A program made the translations under genes and the position numbers. From an uncultured Acetatifactor sp. (GTDB lineage Bacteria > Bacillota > Clostridia > Lachnospirales > Lachnospiraceae): a DNA stretch of 64,000 nt. Below are positions 50,772 to 58,469 of the stretch, one piece after another. The number at the start of each line of letters is the position of its first letter. Within the stretch, counting starts at the first letter, position 1. The notes under the pieces were generated by a model. That model saw nothing but the letters and a program-made list of their open reading frames with translations. It searched no databases and had not been told where the DNA came from. Location of the stretch: positions 16,683 through 80,682 of the forward strand of contig CAJULV010000012.1 of assembly GCA_910587555.1 (NCBI GenBank), in the 5' to 3' direction.

Positions 50772-50815
50772 GCCGCAAACTCAAGGATTTTCCAGCAAAC
50801 TCAATGGTTTGCGGC
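50772..50815 (+). terminator. Terminator hairpin of tRNA-Leu(UAG), lacking its T-tract
   Basis: GCCGCAAAC (50772-50780) pairs with GTTTGCGGC (50807-50815). The loop shares GATTTTCCAG with the intact terminator after the other tRNA-Leu at 60989. Here the poly-T is missing because IS66 coding sequence begins at the stem's end. Confidence 0.65.
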
Positions 50816-51164
50816 AGCCATCAGCAATAAGTTCAATAAGGCGCTTACCTATGCCAGGAACCGGCAGGATATCCTGATGACCTGCCTGGAGGATGGCCGG
50901 TGCAGCCGTTCAAACAACATGAGCGAGAATGCAGTCCGCCCGGTGGTGGTGGGCCATAAGAACTGGTTTTTCTCTGATACGATGGATGGCGCTGAGGCGA
51001 GTATGGGCATCTATACCATCGTGGAGATGGCAAAATTCCACGGACTGGATCCCTATAAATATATGAAGTACATCCTTGAGAGGCGGTCAGATTATAAATT
51101 CTCTGATGAAGAGCTTGAAAAACTTGCTCCATGGTCGGACAGGGTTCAGGGAATATGTAGGTAG
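50813..51164 (+). pseudogene. IS66 transposase, C-terminal fragment
   Basis: About 116 codons remain: CLEDGRCSRSNNMSENAVRP, VVVGHKNWFFSDTMDGAEAS, MGIYTIVEMAKFHGLDPYKY and DEELEKLAPWSD, the conserved end of the IS66 DDE transposase. It retains the late part of the catalytic domain (SNNMSENAVRP, where the catalytic Glu lies) but lacks the DDE aspartates. It cannot be active. Upstream in-frame codons belong to the tRNA terminator. Confidence 0.85.
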
Positions 51165-51250
51165 TTATTATTCAAATATCATTATGAGAGATATACCGGA
51201 GCCAACCGCCCCGGATTTTTTGCGTCTATACCCTTAAATTAAGCGCTTAC
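50813..51250 (+). mobile_element. Truncated IS66-family element (right end)
   Basis: Carries the last third of an IS66 transposase and then a right terminus ending in AAGCGCTTAC at 51250, the inverted complement of the GTAAGCG that starts IS66-type inverted repeats. The left two thirds, the accessory genes and the left terminus are missing. Confidence 0.75.
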
Positions 51251-51531
51251 GATAGTGGAGAGATTCAAGCGGGAATAGTTTGAAATGTCTTATAATAGGG
51301 CTTGCAGAGGGGCAAATTCGGCTTGAAATGGTGTGAGGGAAATGTAAGGGTAAGAGGATAGAGGGCGAAAATAGGCTTTAAAAACATGAATAGACAGAGA
51401 AAACCGCCCCTTGTACTTTGGCGAATGTCAGGGCGGTGTTCTTATCAGGTTTGAAAGTGTGTGCCTGCTGGCCGGTAGCTGATATATGGCGTAGGGCTGC
51501 AGGACTAAACTATTTAGGAGAACTCATAAAA
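51251..51531. other. AT-rich junction between IS66 remnant and methyltransferase gene
   Basis: No gene is recognisable. TATAAT occurs at about 51282 without a good -35. ACCGCCC (about 51403) and GGGCGGT (about 51431) form a seven-base-pair hairpin; it may end transcription coming from outside the island. Confidence 0.45.
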
Positions 51532-52437
51532 ATGATTACTGTAAACGATATTCTTTGTGGGGATTGCTTTAATATCATGCAACAAATAGACAATGACAGT
51601 ATCGCTTGTTGTATCACAGATCCCCCTTATAACTATGAATTCATAGGGCGTTCATGGGACGAAACAGAAATTAATCGTCGATTAGATAAAGTTAAAAACT
51701 CCAGTTCCACCTTAGTAAAAAATATTCCATATGGAAGTGGATTAGCTGGAGGTGTTCGTAATGCTCGATGGTATGACAAAAATCGAAAAAATATTTTGGA
51801 ATATCAGGATTGGGTAGAATCGTGGGGAAAAGAATTGTTTCGTATTCTTAAACCCGGAGCATTGGTTCTTATATTTAACAGTACTAGAACGGCCGCACAT
51901 ATTCAAGTCGCATTAGAAAACGCTGGATTCTATGCACGAGACATTCTTGTATGGCGCAGAAATAGTGGTATCCCAAAAGGAATTAATGTAAGTAAAAAGT
52001 TAGAAAAAATGGGGGATAACAACGCTCAAGAATGGAGCGGATGGCATAGTTGTTTAAGAAATGAATGGGAAGCTATTGTGGTGGTTCAAAAACCACTAAT
52101 AAATAATTACATTGAAACACTAACAAAACACCATGTTGGGCTTTTTCAAGCAAAAGATGCATCTGGATTTCAATCTAATATTATTGAAAATATAAAAAGA
52201 GAAGCTTTAGATGACTTTAATACTCATCCAACAGTTAAACCATTAGAATTGATGGAAAAACTGATAAAATTGACAGTTCCAAAGGGATACGGAAATATTG
52301 TACTCGATCCATTTGCTGGATCAGGAACAACACTGGTTGCAGCAAAGAACTTGGGTATCGATTATTTAGGCATTGAAATAAATCATGCATATGTAAATAT
52401 AGCTCAAAAACGTTTAAAAATGAATAATTTATTTTAG
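51532..52437 (+). CDS. Type II DNA methyltransferase, beta class
   Basis: A 301-residue methyltransferase with the catalytic motif TDPPYNYEF near residue 30 and the AdoMet motif VLDPFAGSGTTLVAAKNLG near 255, the beta-class order. DPPY favours N6-adenine, though N4-cytosine is not excluded. The target recognition region lies between them. Sequence is AT rich with AGA/AAA/TTA codon use quite unlike its neighbours. ATG 51532 with AGGAG upstream. It protects host DNA from the endonuclease encoded two genes on. The recognition site cannot be read. Confidence 0.92.
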   Translation: MITVNDILCGDCFNIMQQIDNDSIACCITDPPYNYEFIGRSWDETEINRRLDKVKNSSSTLVKNIPYGSGLAGGVRNARWYDKNRKNILEYQDWVESWGKELFRILKPGALVLIFNSTRTAAHIQVALENAGFYARDILVWRRNSGIPKGINVSKKLEKMGDNNAQEWSGWHSCLRNEWEAIVVVQKPLINNYIETLTKHHVGLFQAKDASGFQSNIIENIKREALDDFNTHPTVKPLELMEKLIKLTVPKGYGNIVLDPFAGSGTTLVAAKNLGIDYLGIEINHAYVNIAQKRLKMNNLF

Positions 52438-52440
52438 AAA

Positions 52441-52468
52441 GCGAAGATTCTGATGGGTCTTCGCTTTT
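52441..52468 (+). terminator. Terminator of the methyltransferase gene
   Basis: GCGAAGA (52441-52447) pairs with TCTTCGC (52458-52464), then TTTTTAT. It separates constitutive methyltransferase transcription from the controller-endonuclease unit. Confidence 0.8.
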
Positions 52469-52481
52469 TATATCCAGATGT

Positions 52482-52507
52482 AACTTATTGTCTGTAGACT
52501 TATTGTG
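52482..52507 (+). promoter_or_regulatory. C-box: paired operators of the controller protein
   Basis: Two 11-base sites, AACTTATTGTC (52482-52492) and GACTTATTGTG (52497-52507), separated by TGTA. They match the known C-protein operator pattern of two GACTTATAGTC-like boxes side by side. Position just upstream of the controller gene fits the usual activator/repressor switch. Confidence 0.65.
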
Positions 52508-52540
52508 TTCAAAGATTAAAATTAAAGAGGAGGTGGAATA

Positions 52541-52765
52541 ATGGACATCTGTGAAAAGTTTGGTAGAAACGTATATAAGTACCGCACTGAAAGAAATTTA
52601 TCACAAGAAGAATTAGCTGAATTAACTGATTTACATAGAACATATATCAGTGCAGTTGAACGTGGCACCCGAAGTATTTCATCGAAAAATATACAGAGAA
52701 TTTCCGATGCCTTAAAAATTCCTACTTACAAATTATTTGATTTTGGAGGCAATACAAATGAATGA
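52541..52765 (+). CDS. Restriction-modification controller protein (XRE helix-turn-helix)
   Basis: A 74-residue protein that is one helix-turn-helix domain: FGRNVYKYRTERNLSQEELAELTDLHRTYISAVERGTRSISSKNIQRISDALKIP. This size and the RTYISAVERGxR recognition helix are typical of C proteins of type II restriction systems. They delay endonuclease expression until the host is methylated. AGGAGGTGG lies upstream; its end overlaps the endonuclease start by 8 bases. Confidence 0.9.
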   Translation: MDICEKFGRNVYKYRTERNLSQEELAELTDLHRTYISAVERGTRSISSKNIQRISDALKIPTYKLFDFGGNTNE

Positions 52766-53306
52766 CGCAAGCTATATTACTCCTATTTTAGAAAGGTATT
52801 ATGAAGCTTTTAAAGCAAAAACATATTCTGCCGAGAACAATGATACCGATGTATTAATGGATATCTTTGGAATTACTCCAGAACAAAAGAGAGAAAATAG
52901 ACAATATTGGGGCAGAGAACTCGGTATGATGTGGCAGTTAATTGTCACAGAAATATGCAGAAATCACACTTCTTCATTCAGGTCCGCATTAAAAATTGGC
53001 AGTGATGAACCATGTGACTTAATTATAGATAATTATGCTATAGATACCAAATATAGAATTGGTTCTGGAGATTCAGGAACTCTCAAGAAATTCAAGCAAT
53101 ATGGAAAATTGTTGCAAAATTATGGTTATAATCCGGTATTGTTGATTCTACGAGATGATAATTTATCAGCTGCAATTACAGCATGTGTAAATGGTGGATG
53201 GATAGTCCTTACGGGAGTACAAGCATTTAAATATTTATATAAAAATACTGGAGTTGATGTATATAGTTTGTTAAAACAATTTCGAGGAAAATATTTATTA
53301 ACTTAA
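52758..53306 (+). CDS. Type II restriction endonuclease, PD-(D/E)xK type
   Basis: A 182-residue protein. EPCDLIIDNYAIDTKYRIGSG (about residues 91-111) holds Asp-x(n)-Asp-x-Lys, a PD-(D/E)xK nuclease centre. GRELGMMWQLIVTEICRNH forms the preceding helix, and VNGGWIVLTGVQAFKYLY lies near the end. No close family is recognised, but the genetic setting (methyltransferase, C-box, C protein, overlapping start) identifies it. ATG 52758 follows TTTTGGAGGC. AT rich like the rest of the island. The cut site is unknown. Confidence 0.85.
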   Translation: MNDASYITPILERYYEAFKAKTYSAENNDTDVLMDIFGITPEQKRENRQYWGRELGMMWQLIVTEICRNHTSSFRSALKIGSDEPCDLIIDNYAIDTKYRIGSGDSGTLKKFKQYGKLLQNYGYNPVLLILRDDNLSAAITACVNGGWIVLTGVQAFKYLYKNTGVDVYSLLKQFRGKYLLT

Positions 53307-53669
53307 TCCAAAAGAACTGATAAATATTCAAGGCGGGAAAGCTTTAAAATGGCTTCCCGCCCATTTCGATTTTGAGAGAAAAATCCGTCTGCTTTTTTGG
53401 GAGTGTGTCCACAAATCCGGCGTAGGACAAGGGACGGGGTTTTTCATATACGCCCTGTCTGCTGAAAAAACCAGTCTTGCGCTTGCGGCTCCATACCGCG
53501 CAATTACAGCCCTGTTTTCCTGCCACGAAAATGTCCTTGACGACTGTGGGTATGAAGAGAAAATCGCAAACGCCACTTCCGCTTTATCAGCGGACAGATG
53601 GAGATTTCTTTTACCGCAGCCTCGGTGATATGGGCAAATATCTCCGAAGCTGCGTTTTTTTGGACCGGA
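53307..53669. other. Right end of the island, no intact gene
   Basis: A perfect GGCGGGAA/TTCCCGCC hairpin (about 53332-53361) acts as terminator of the endonuclease gene. After it the sequence returns to the local base composition. Several overlapping frames are open across 53364-53628 but none is convincing; it may be a decayed gene. No duplicate of the tRNA-Leu 3' end is present that would mark an integrase attachment site. Confidence 0.5.
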
Positions 53670-54164
53670 TTACGGATGCAGCGCCATATAGGAGTTATGG
53701 TACTCCTGAAGATAGGTTACGTCCTCCTTAAACCAGTCAGGGGGGATGAAGTTCTCGGCGGCTTTCCTGCTGCCGAACTCCACTTCAGCCATAACCAGGG
53801 GGGCGAAGGGCGGGTCAAAGATATCCAGCTCGATGGTCAGGGAGTAATCGGACGGCGGACCCGGAACCCCTTCCTTTTCCCGAAAAACGGGATTGGGCAG
53901 CGGAATCAGGTAACGCTTCTTCGAGATAATCCTGCCATCGGATTTGTCCCGCAGATGGTAATAGGCGTCTCGGTTCAATGGCAGGTTGTATTCCTCCCTG
54001 GCCATCATGCCGTCGCCCTTGTAGGTCAGATAGTACTCGTCGTCTTCCTTGCGGACCCGCACCACCGGAGAGACGTTTAAATAAGCCTGTTCAATGTGAT
54101 GGAAAGGATATTCTTCCAGACCGGCGGGTAATTCTCTGATCGTAAATTTACGTTCTATTTCCAT
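53670..54164 (-). CDS. CYTH-domain (triphosphate tunnel) protein
   Basis: A 164-residue protein with the CYTH signature MEIERKF (ExExK) at the very N-terminus, then VVRVRKEDDEYYLTYKG, IISKKRYLIP, LTIELDIF and MAEVEFGSRKAAENFIPPDWFKEDVT. The paired Glu and basic residues lining the tunnel are all present. Bacterial members hydrolyse triphosphate or make cyclic AMP; triphosphatase is likelier in Firmicutes. Monocistronic. The VTC-domain protein at 9.6 kb belongs to the same fold superfamily. Confidence 0.9.
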   Translation of the reverse strand: MEIERKFTIRELPAGLEEYPFHHIEQAYLNVSPVVRVRKEDDEYYLTYKGDGMMAREEYNLPLNRDAYYHLRDKSDGRIISKKRYLIPLPNPVFREKEGVPGPPSDYSLTIELDIFDPPFAPLVMAEVEFGSRKAAENFIPPDWFKEDVTYLQEYHNSYMALHP

Positions 54165-54280
54165 AGCCGTTTCTCACCTCCTAACATTTTATTCTCAGGA
54201 CCGGAAAGTTTTGCCTGCGGCGCTTTTGGAAATACTCCGATATAGTATAACATAATTTCTCAAAATACCCAAGGTATGAA

Positions 54281-54309
54281 TTGAAATATTTGCAAATACT
54301 GTGTATACT
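54281..54309 (+). promoter_or_regulatory. Promoter of the DJ-1 family gene
   Basis: TTGAAA (54281-54286), 17-base spacer, TATACT (54304-54309). Transcription would start near 54316. Confidence 0.65.
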
Positions 54310-54320
54310 GTAGTTATTGT

Positions 54321-54455
54321 TCGGACGGGCCGGCTGAAAGCGGACGGCCATTGCGTCCGACAGGTGTATTTTTTGCGGCGAAGGGGAGTTTCGGTGCCGG
54401 GGAAAGCGGGAGCGGAAGGAACAGCCCCGGCGGAGCCGAAGTTCCCCTGGCGACG
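54321..54455 (+). ncRNA. GC-rich structured leader of the DJ-1 family gene
   Basis: Two strong stems fill the leader. CGGACG..GCCG (54322 on) pairs with CGGCC..CGTCCG (to about 54360) and is followed by GTATTTTTTG, so it resembles a terminator. Further on GGGGA, TTCGG and GCCGGGG (54383-54402) pair in turn with CCCCGGC, CCGAA and TCCCC (to about 54451). A terminator-like hairpin soon after the start, in front of a gene, suggests attenuation. I could not match it to a riboswitch class. Confidence 0.45.
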
Positions 54456-54478
54456 GTAAGGGAAGAGAGGTTGAGAAA

Positions 54479-55030
54479 ATGAAAAAAACAGCGATTTTTC
54501 TGGCGGAAGGGTACGAGGAGATTGAGGCCCTGACGGTGGCGGATATCTGCCGCAGATGCGGGGTGGAGGTAAAGCTGGTTTCCGTTACGGAGGAGAGATG
54601 GGTCAGGGGTTCGCATCATGTGAACGTGGAGGCGGACATGTGCTTTTCGCAGGTAGATTTCCAGGAGTACGATATGCTGGTACTGCCGGGAGGAATGCCG
54701 GGTACCAGGAATCTGGAGGCTCACGAGGGCCTGATGACACAGGTGGATGCCTTTTACGCCGCCGGAAAATATATTGCGGCAATCTGCGCCGCCCCCAGCA
54801 TTCTCGGGCACAGGGGGATTCTGAAGGGAAGAAAGGCCTGCTGTTATCCGGGATTTGAGAGCCACCTTGAGGGTGCCGAGGTGACGAAGGAACCGGTGGA
54901 GGTATCGGGCAATGTAATTACTTCCCGGGGAATGGGCACTGCCATTGACTTTGCGCTTGCCGTGGCAGGGGTTTTCTGCGGCAGGGAGAAAGCGGAGGAG
55001 ATGGCGGAGTCCCTGGTATACAGGGTATAA
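54479..55030 (+). CDS. DJ-1/PfpI family protein
   Basis: A 183-residue class I glutamine amidotransferase-like protein. The reactive Cys is in the nucleophile elbow IAAICAAPSILG (about residue 103), with the conserved Glu in FLAEGYEEIEALT and VLPGGMPGTRNLE. Family members act as deglycases, chaperones or glyoxalases in carbonyl or oxidative stress (YajL/ThiJ branch). Ribosome binding site GAGAGG. A GDP-fucose synthase gene begins 47 bases later. Confidence 0.93.
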   Translation: MKKTAIFLAEGYEEIEALTVADICRRCGVEVKLVSVTEERWVRGSHHVNVEADMCFSQVDFQEYDMLVLPGGMPGTRNLEAHEGLMTQVDAFYAAGKYIAAICAAPSILGHRGILKGRKACCYPGFESHLEGAEVTKEPVEVSGNVITSRGMGTAIDFALAVAGVFCGREKAEEMAESLVYRV

Positions 55031-55077
55031 ACGGGCTGTCTTCAATTTTTGTAAAAACGGGAAAGAGCAGGTTTTTT

Positions 55078-56019
55078 ATGGAAAAAGATGCGAAAATTTA
55101 CGTGGCGGGGCACCGGGGAATGGTGGGCAGCGCCATCTGCCGTGCGCTTGCGAAAAACGGATATACGAACATTGTCACGAAAAGCCACAGTGAACTGAAC
55201 CTGTGCAGGCAGGATGAGGTGGAACATTTTTTTGAAAGGGAGAAGCCGGCGTATGTGTTTCTGGCGGCGGCCAGGGTGGGCGGCATCCTGGCAAACAGCG
55301 AGGCGCCGGCGGATTTCATGTATGACAATATGATGCTGGAGATGAATGTGATACATGCGGCATGGCGGAATGACTGCAGGAAGCTGCTTTTTTTGGGGAG
55401 CAGCTGTATTTATCCCCGCATGGCGCCTCAGCCGATGAAGGAGGGCTGTCTGCTGACAGGGGAACTGGAGAAGACCAATGAGGCCTATGCGCTGGCCAAG
55501 ATTTCAGGCCTGAAGTACTGTGAGTTTTTAAACCGTCAGTACGGGACGGACTACATCAGCGTCATGCCCACCAATCTCTACGGGCCGAACGACAATTACC
55601 ATCCAACCCACAGCCATGTGCTGCCGGCACTGATCAGGCGGTTCCATGAGGCGAAGGAGTCCGGGGCGGCGGAAATTGTCTGCTGGGGGACGGGTACGCC
55701 GCTGCGGGAATTCCTGTATGTGGATGACCTGGCGGATGCCTGCGTGTTTCTGATGAACCGTTACAGCGGAAACGAGACCGTCAACCTGGGAACGGGAAAG
55801 GAACTGACCATCAGGGAACTGGCAGAACTGGTGGCTAAAGTAGTGGGCTTTACAGGGGAGATCAGGTGGGATACCTCCAAACCGGACGGCACGCCCAGGA
55901 AGCTTCTGGATGTGAGCAAGCTGGAAGGGCTGGGATATCACTGTGCAACGGAATTGGAGGACGGTATCCGCCTGGCGTATGAGGATTTTCTGAAGAATCC
56001 CATGAGGGCCGAGCGGTGA
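55078..56019 (+). CDS. fcl: GDP-L-fucose synthase
   Basis: A 313-residue SDR enzyme that converts GDP-4-keto-6-deoxymannose to GDP-L-fucose. NADP motif GHRGMVGSAI; AARVGGILANSEAPADFMYDNMMLEMNVIHAA; the catalytic Ser in FLGSSCIYPRMAPQPMKE and Tyr/Lys in NEAYALAKISGLKYC; PTNLYGPNDNYHP and EFLYVDDLADAC. GDP-mannose dehydratase, its usual partner, is not in the window. The product would supply fucose for surface glycans. Start has no strong ribosome binding site; translation may depend on the upstream gene. Confidence 0.95.
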   Translation: MEKDAKIYVAGHRGMVGSAICRALAKNGYTNIVTKSHSELNLCRQDEVEHFFEREKPAYVFLAAARVGGILANSEAPADFMYDNMMLEMNVIHAAWRNDCRKLLFLGSSCIYPRMAPQPMKEGCLLTGELEKTNEAYALAKISGLKYCEFLNRQYGTDYISVMPTNLYGPNDNYHPTHSHVLPALIRRFHEAKESGAAEIVCWGTGTPLREFLYVDDLADACVFLMNRYSGNETVNLGTGKELTIRELAELVAKVVGFTGEIRWDTSKPDGTPRKLLDVSKLEGLGYHCATELEDGIRLAYEDFLKNPMRAER

Positions 56020-56171
56020 CGCGGGAAGGCGGGCCGTGCTGAAGAACCGGGCGCCGGCGGGGTTCCCCATATGCGGCAGGAGATGGTCAGCATTCTCATG
56101 GAATCCGGGGCGGAAAGCGCAGGCCGCATGGGGGAATGCACGGCGGTTTGGGAAAGGAATGGTAGAGACAC

Positions 56172-57467
56172 ATGAAAGAGTATCGGAAATATGCAGAAGA
56201 GATGCTGGAATTTATAGACAAAAGCCCTACAGGCTTCCATGCCGTTGCAAATCTGGCAGCGGCACTGGAGGAGCAGGGCTTTCGGCGGCTGAAGGAATCC
56301 CAGGCATGGGAGCTTGCCGCCGGGGAGGGCTGTTATGTGACACGGAACGATTCTTCCCTGATTGCGTTCCGGCTTCCGGCGAAGGACAGGGCGGCAGGCT
56401 TTCACATTGCGGCATCCCACGCGGATTCTCCCACATTCAAGGTGAAGGAAGCGCCGGAGATGCCCGCGGAAAACGCATATGTGAAATTAAATACGGAAAA
56501 ATACGGCGGAATGATTCTCTCCAGCTGGCTGGACAGGCCGTTGTCGGTGGCCGGACGTGTAGTGGCGGAGGGCGAGAAGGGAATAGAGACTAGGCTGGTC
56601 AATATTGACGAGGACATGATGGTGATTCCCAGCGTGGCGATCCACATGGGACGGGATGCGGCAAATAAGGAATACAATCCGCAGGTAGATATGCTTCCGC
56701 TGTATGGGGAATGCGGCGAAGAAGGCAAGGCAGCCGCGGCACATGCCTTTCTGGACAGGATTGCCGGGGAGGCGGGAACGGAGGCGGAGCGTATCCTGGG
56801 GCATGACCTGTTCCTCTATGTCAGGGAAAAGGGGAGGATTCTGGGGAGAAACGGGGAGTTTGTCCTTTCCTCCAGACTGGACGACCTGCAATGTGTATAT
56901 GCTTCCTCCAGGGCGTTTCTGGACAGCACGCCGGAAGACTACATTAATGTCTGCGTCGTGTTTGACAATGAAGAGGTGGGAAGCGGTACGAAGCAGGGGG
57001 CGGATTCCACGTTTCTGGAGGATGTGCTGTGGCGGATCGGCGAGAGTATGCATTTGAGCAGAAGCGAATATCTGCAGCTGATTGCGGGGAGCTTCCTGAT
57101 TTCCGCGGACAATGCTCATGCGGTACACCCCAATCACCCGGAGAAGGCGGATCCCACCAACCGGCCCTTCCTGAACAGGGGGATTGTCCTGAAATTCCAT
57201 GGCAGTCAGAAATATGCCACGGACGCCGTCTCCGCAGCCCAAGTCAGAATGCTCTGCCGGGAAGCGGGAGTACCCTGCCAGTCTTATGCAAACCGTTCTG
57301 ATATCGCAGGCGGTTCCACATTGGGGAATATTTCCACGTCCCATGTATCCGTGTCCAGCGCGGATATCGGCCTGCCCCAGCTGGCCATGCATTCCGCAGT
57401 GGAAACGGCCGGGGTAAAGGATACGAAATATGCCGTGGACATGTTCCGGGTGTTTTTTGCAAAGTGA
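56172..57467 (+). CDS. M18 family aminopeptidase
   Basis: A 431-residue dinuclear zinc aminopeptidase of the aspartyl aminopeptidase/ApeB group. Metal ligands lie in AASHADSPTFKVK (His, Asp), SSRLDDLQCVY (Asp), CVVFDNEEVGSGTKQGADS (the Glu pair), and the C-terminal His in GNISTSHVSVSSADIGLPQLAMHSAVET. It removes N-terminal residues from cytoplasmic peptides. AAAGGAATGG precedes the ATG. Separated by 152 bases from fcl and followed by a strong terminator. Confidence 0.96.
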   Translation: MKEYRKYAEEMLEFIDKSPTGFHAVANLAAALEEQGFRRLKESQAWELAAGEGCYVTRNDSSLIAFRLPAKDRAAGFHIAASHADSPTFKVKEAPEMPAENAYVKLNTEKYGGMILSSWLDRPLSVAGRVVAEGEKGIETRLVNIDEDMMVIPSVAIHMGRDAANKEYNPQVDMLPLYGECGEEGKAAAAHAFLDRIAGEAGTEAERILGHDLFLYVREKGRILGRNGEFVLSSRLDDLQCVYASSRAFLDSTPEDYINVCVVFDNEEVGSGTKQGADSTFLEDVLWRIGESMHLSRSEYLQLIAGSFLISADNAHAVHPNHPEKADPTNRPFLNRGIVLKFHGSQKYATDAVSAAQVRMLCREAGVPCQSYANRSDIAGGSTLGNISTSHVSVSSADIGLPQLAMHSAVETAGVKDTKYAVDMFRVFFAK

Positions 57468-57557
57468 TTTCCCTATGGGGTGTACTTTTCCGCAACGTAA
57501 AAAGTGTGTTTCGCATTCTGTACACGTGCCTGACGGCGCAGTCCTTATAAGGAAAGA

Positions 57558-57605
57558 AGCCGCCTTCCCGGATGGATTTGTCTCCGGAAAGGCGGCTGTT
57601 TTTTG
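57558..57605 (+). terminator. Terminator after the M18 aminopeptidase gene
   Basis: AGCCGCCTT-CCCGG pairs with CCGG-AAAGGCGGCT around a 12-base loop, followed by GTTTTTTG. It may also serve the convergent lipoprotein gene. Confidence 0.8.
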
Positions 57606-57623
57606 CTTGTGCGAAACGGACCC

Positions 57624-58172
57624 TTATTTTTTATCTGCGCTGAAGAATACGAAGAAGGTATCTCCGGTGCTGTCATCTTCAAAATATTCCATGTAAGAGA
57701 TGGAGAATTCCTTTTCGCCGGCAGGCACTTCGAAAACCAGAAGCCCTGTGCGGCTTTCGTCTTTTGCCAGATCATACTCGCCGGGCAGTACCTCGTCTCC
57801 AAGGCTTGTCCCTTCGGCCAGATAGTATGTAACGGGGCAATCGTATGCATCATTGGCATCGGAATTCCACTGCACCTGGAAATCGTTGTCAAACATGGTG
57901 ATGGTTTCGCCGAAGACATTTTTGACGGTAACGTCGGCTACCAGCAGCTCATATCCGCTCTGAGGCGTGTAGTCGCTGTAAGTGTCGCAGAGATAGGCGC
58001 TGTTCACCGTGTAATCAAAAAAGCTGTTGCGCATCGTGTCGCCCAGTTTGCCTTCTGCGTACCCGTTTTCATCGGGTGTGACCACCTTGCTGCCTGAGCC
58101 GGGAACGCTGCATCCGATTACCGATACGGCCAGCAGCGCTGTGAATAAAAGGGAAGCAATTTTTTTCTTCAT
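57624..58172 (-). CDS. DUF4352-type secreted lipoprotein
   Basis: A 182-residue lipoprotein: signal peptide MKKKIASLLFTALLAVSVIG with lipobox VIGC, so Cys21 is lipidated. The mature part (KLGDTMRNSFFDYTVNSAYLCD, YELLVADVTVKNVFGETITMFDNDFQV, TGLLVFEVPAGEKEFSISYMEYFEDDSTGDTFFVFF) is an immunoglobulin-like DUF4352/telomeric-repeat-binding-like beta sandwich. Such proteins sit on the outer surface; role unknown. ATG 58172 follows GAAAGGAAACG; the much longer open frame upstream is antisense to the next gene. Confidence 0.82.
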   Translation of the reverse strand: MKKKIASLLFTALLAVSVIGCSVPGSGSKVVTPDENGYAEGKLGDTMRNSFFDYTVNSAYLCDTYSDYTPQSGYELLVADVTVKNVFGETITMFDNDFQVQWNSDANDAYDCPVTYYLAEGTSLGDEVLPGEYDLAKDESRTGLLVFEVPAGEKEFSISYMEYFEDDSTGDTFFVFFSADKK

Positions 58173-58207
58173 TTTTCGTTTCCTTTCTAAAATACAATGA
58201 TATGAGT

Positions 58208-58236
58208 ATTCTATCATGATTATTCCCCGGTGACAA
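58208..58236 (-). promoter_or_regulatory. Promoter of the DUF4352 lipoprotein gene
   Basis: On the minus strand TTGTCA (58231-58236), 17-base spacer, TAGAAT (58208-58213). Confidence 0.6.
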
Positions 58237-58294
58237 TTTGAAATATGTAGAAAAAGCAGTGGAAAGCATCCCTGTAATTGGACAAATTGTTCGA

Positions 58295-58322
58295 TTGAAA
58301 GGCCATAATGAAATCTTAATAT
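58295..58322 (+). promoter_or_regulatory. Candidate promoter of the solute-binding protein gene
   Basis: TTGAAA (58295-58300), 16-base spacer, TAATAT (58317-58322), about 150 bases before the start codon. Confidence 0.4.
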
Positions 58323-58349
58323 TTCGGCAGAGGCGTGTAAAGAGAGGCT

Positions 58350-58362
58350 TAAGATAATCTTA
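58350..58362. promoter_or_regulatory. Palindrome downstream of the promoter
   Basis: TAAGAT-A-ATCTTA is a perfect odd-length palindrome placed about 30 bases after the -10 box, where a repressor could act. No regulator is known to match. Confidence 0.4.
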
Positions 58363-58469
58363 GGATATTCCGGCCGCCGGACATATAAAATAAGGGAGTG
58401 CTGAAGACGGGAGACACGTAAACCGGAAACAGCAGAACCAAATGCGGAATCGGAATGGAGGAAGGATGT

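Noticed and set aside
50677..53669. Integrase-mediated island at tRNA-Leu
   Set aside because: No integrase gene and no repeat of the tRNA 3' end at the right side; the IS66 remnant explains the junction.
53364..53731. Protein-coding gene at the right end of the island
   Set aside because: Overlapping frames on both strands are open but none has a ribosome binding site with a recognisable product; called non-genic.
54321..54455. Known riboswitch (cobalamin, guanidine, fluoride, c-di-GMP)
   Set aside because: Core sequences that define these classes were not found; kept only as an unclassified structured leader.
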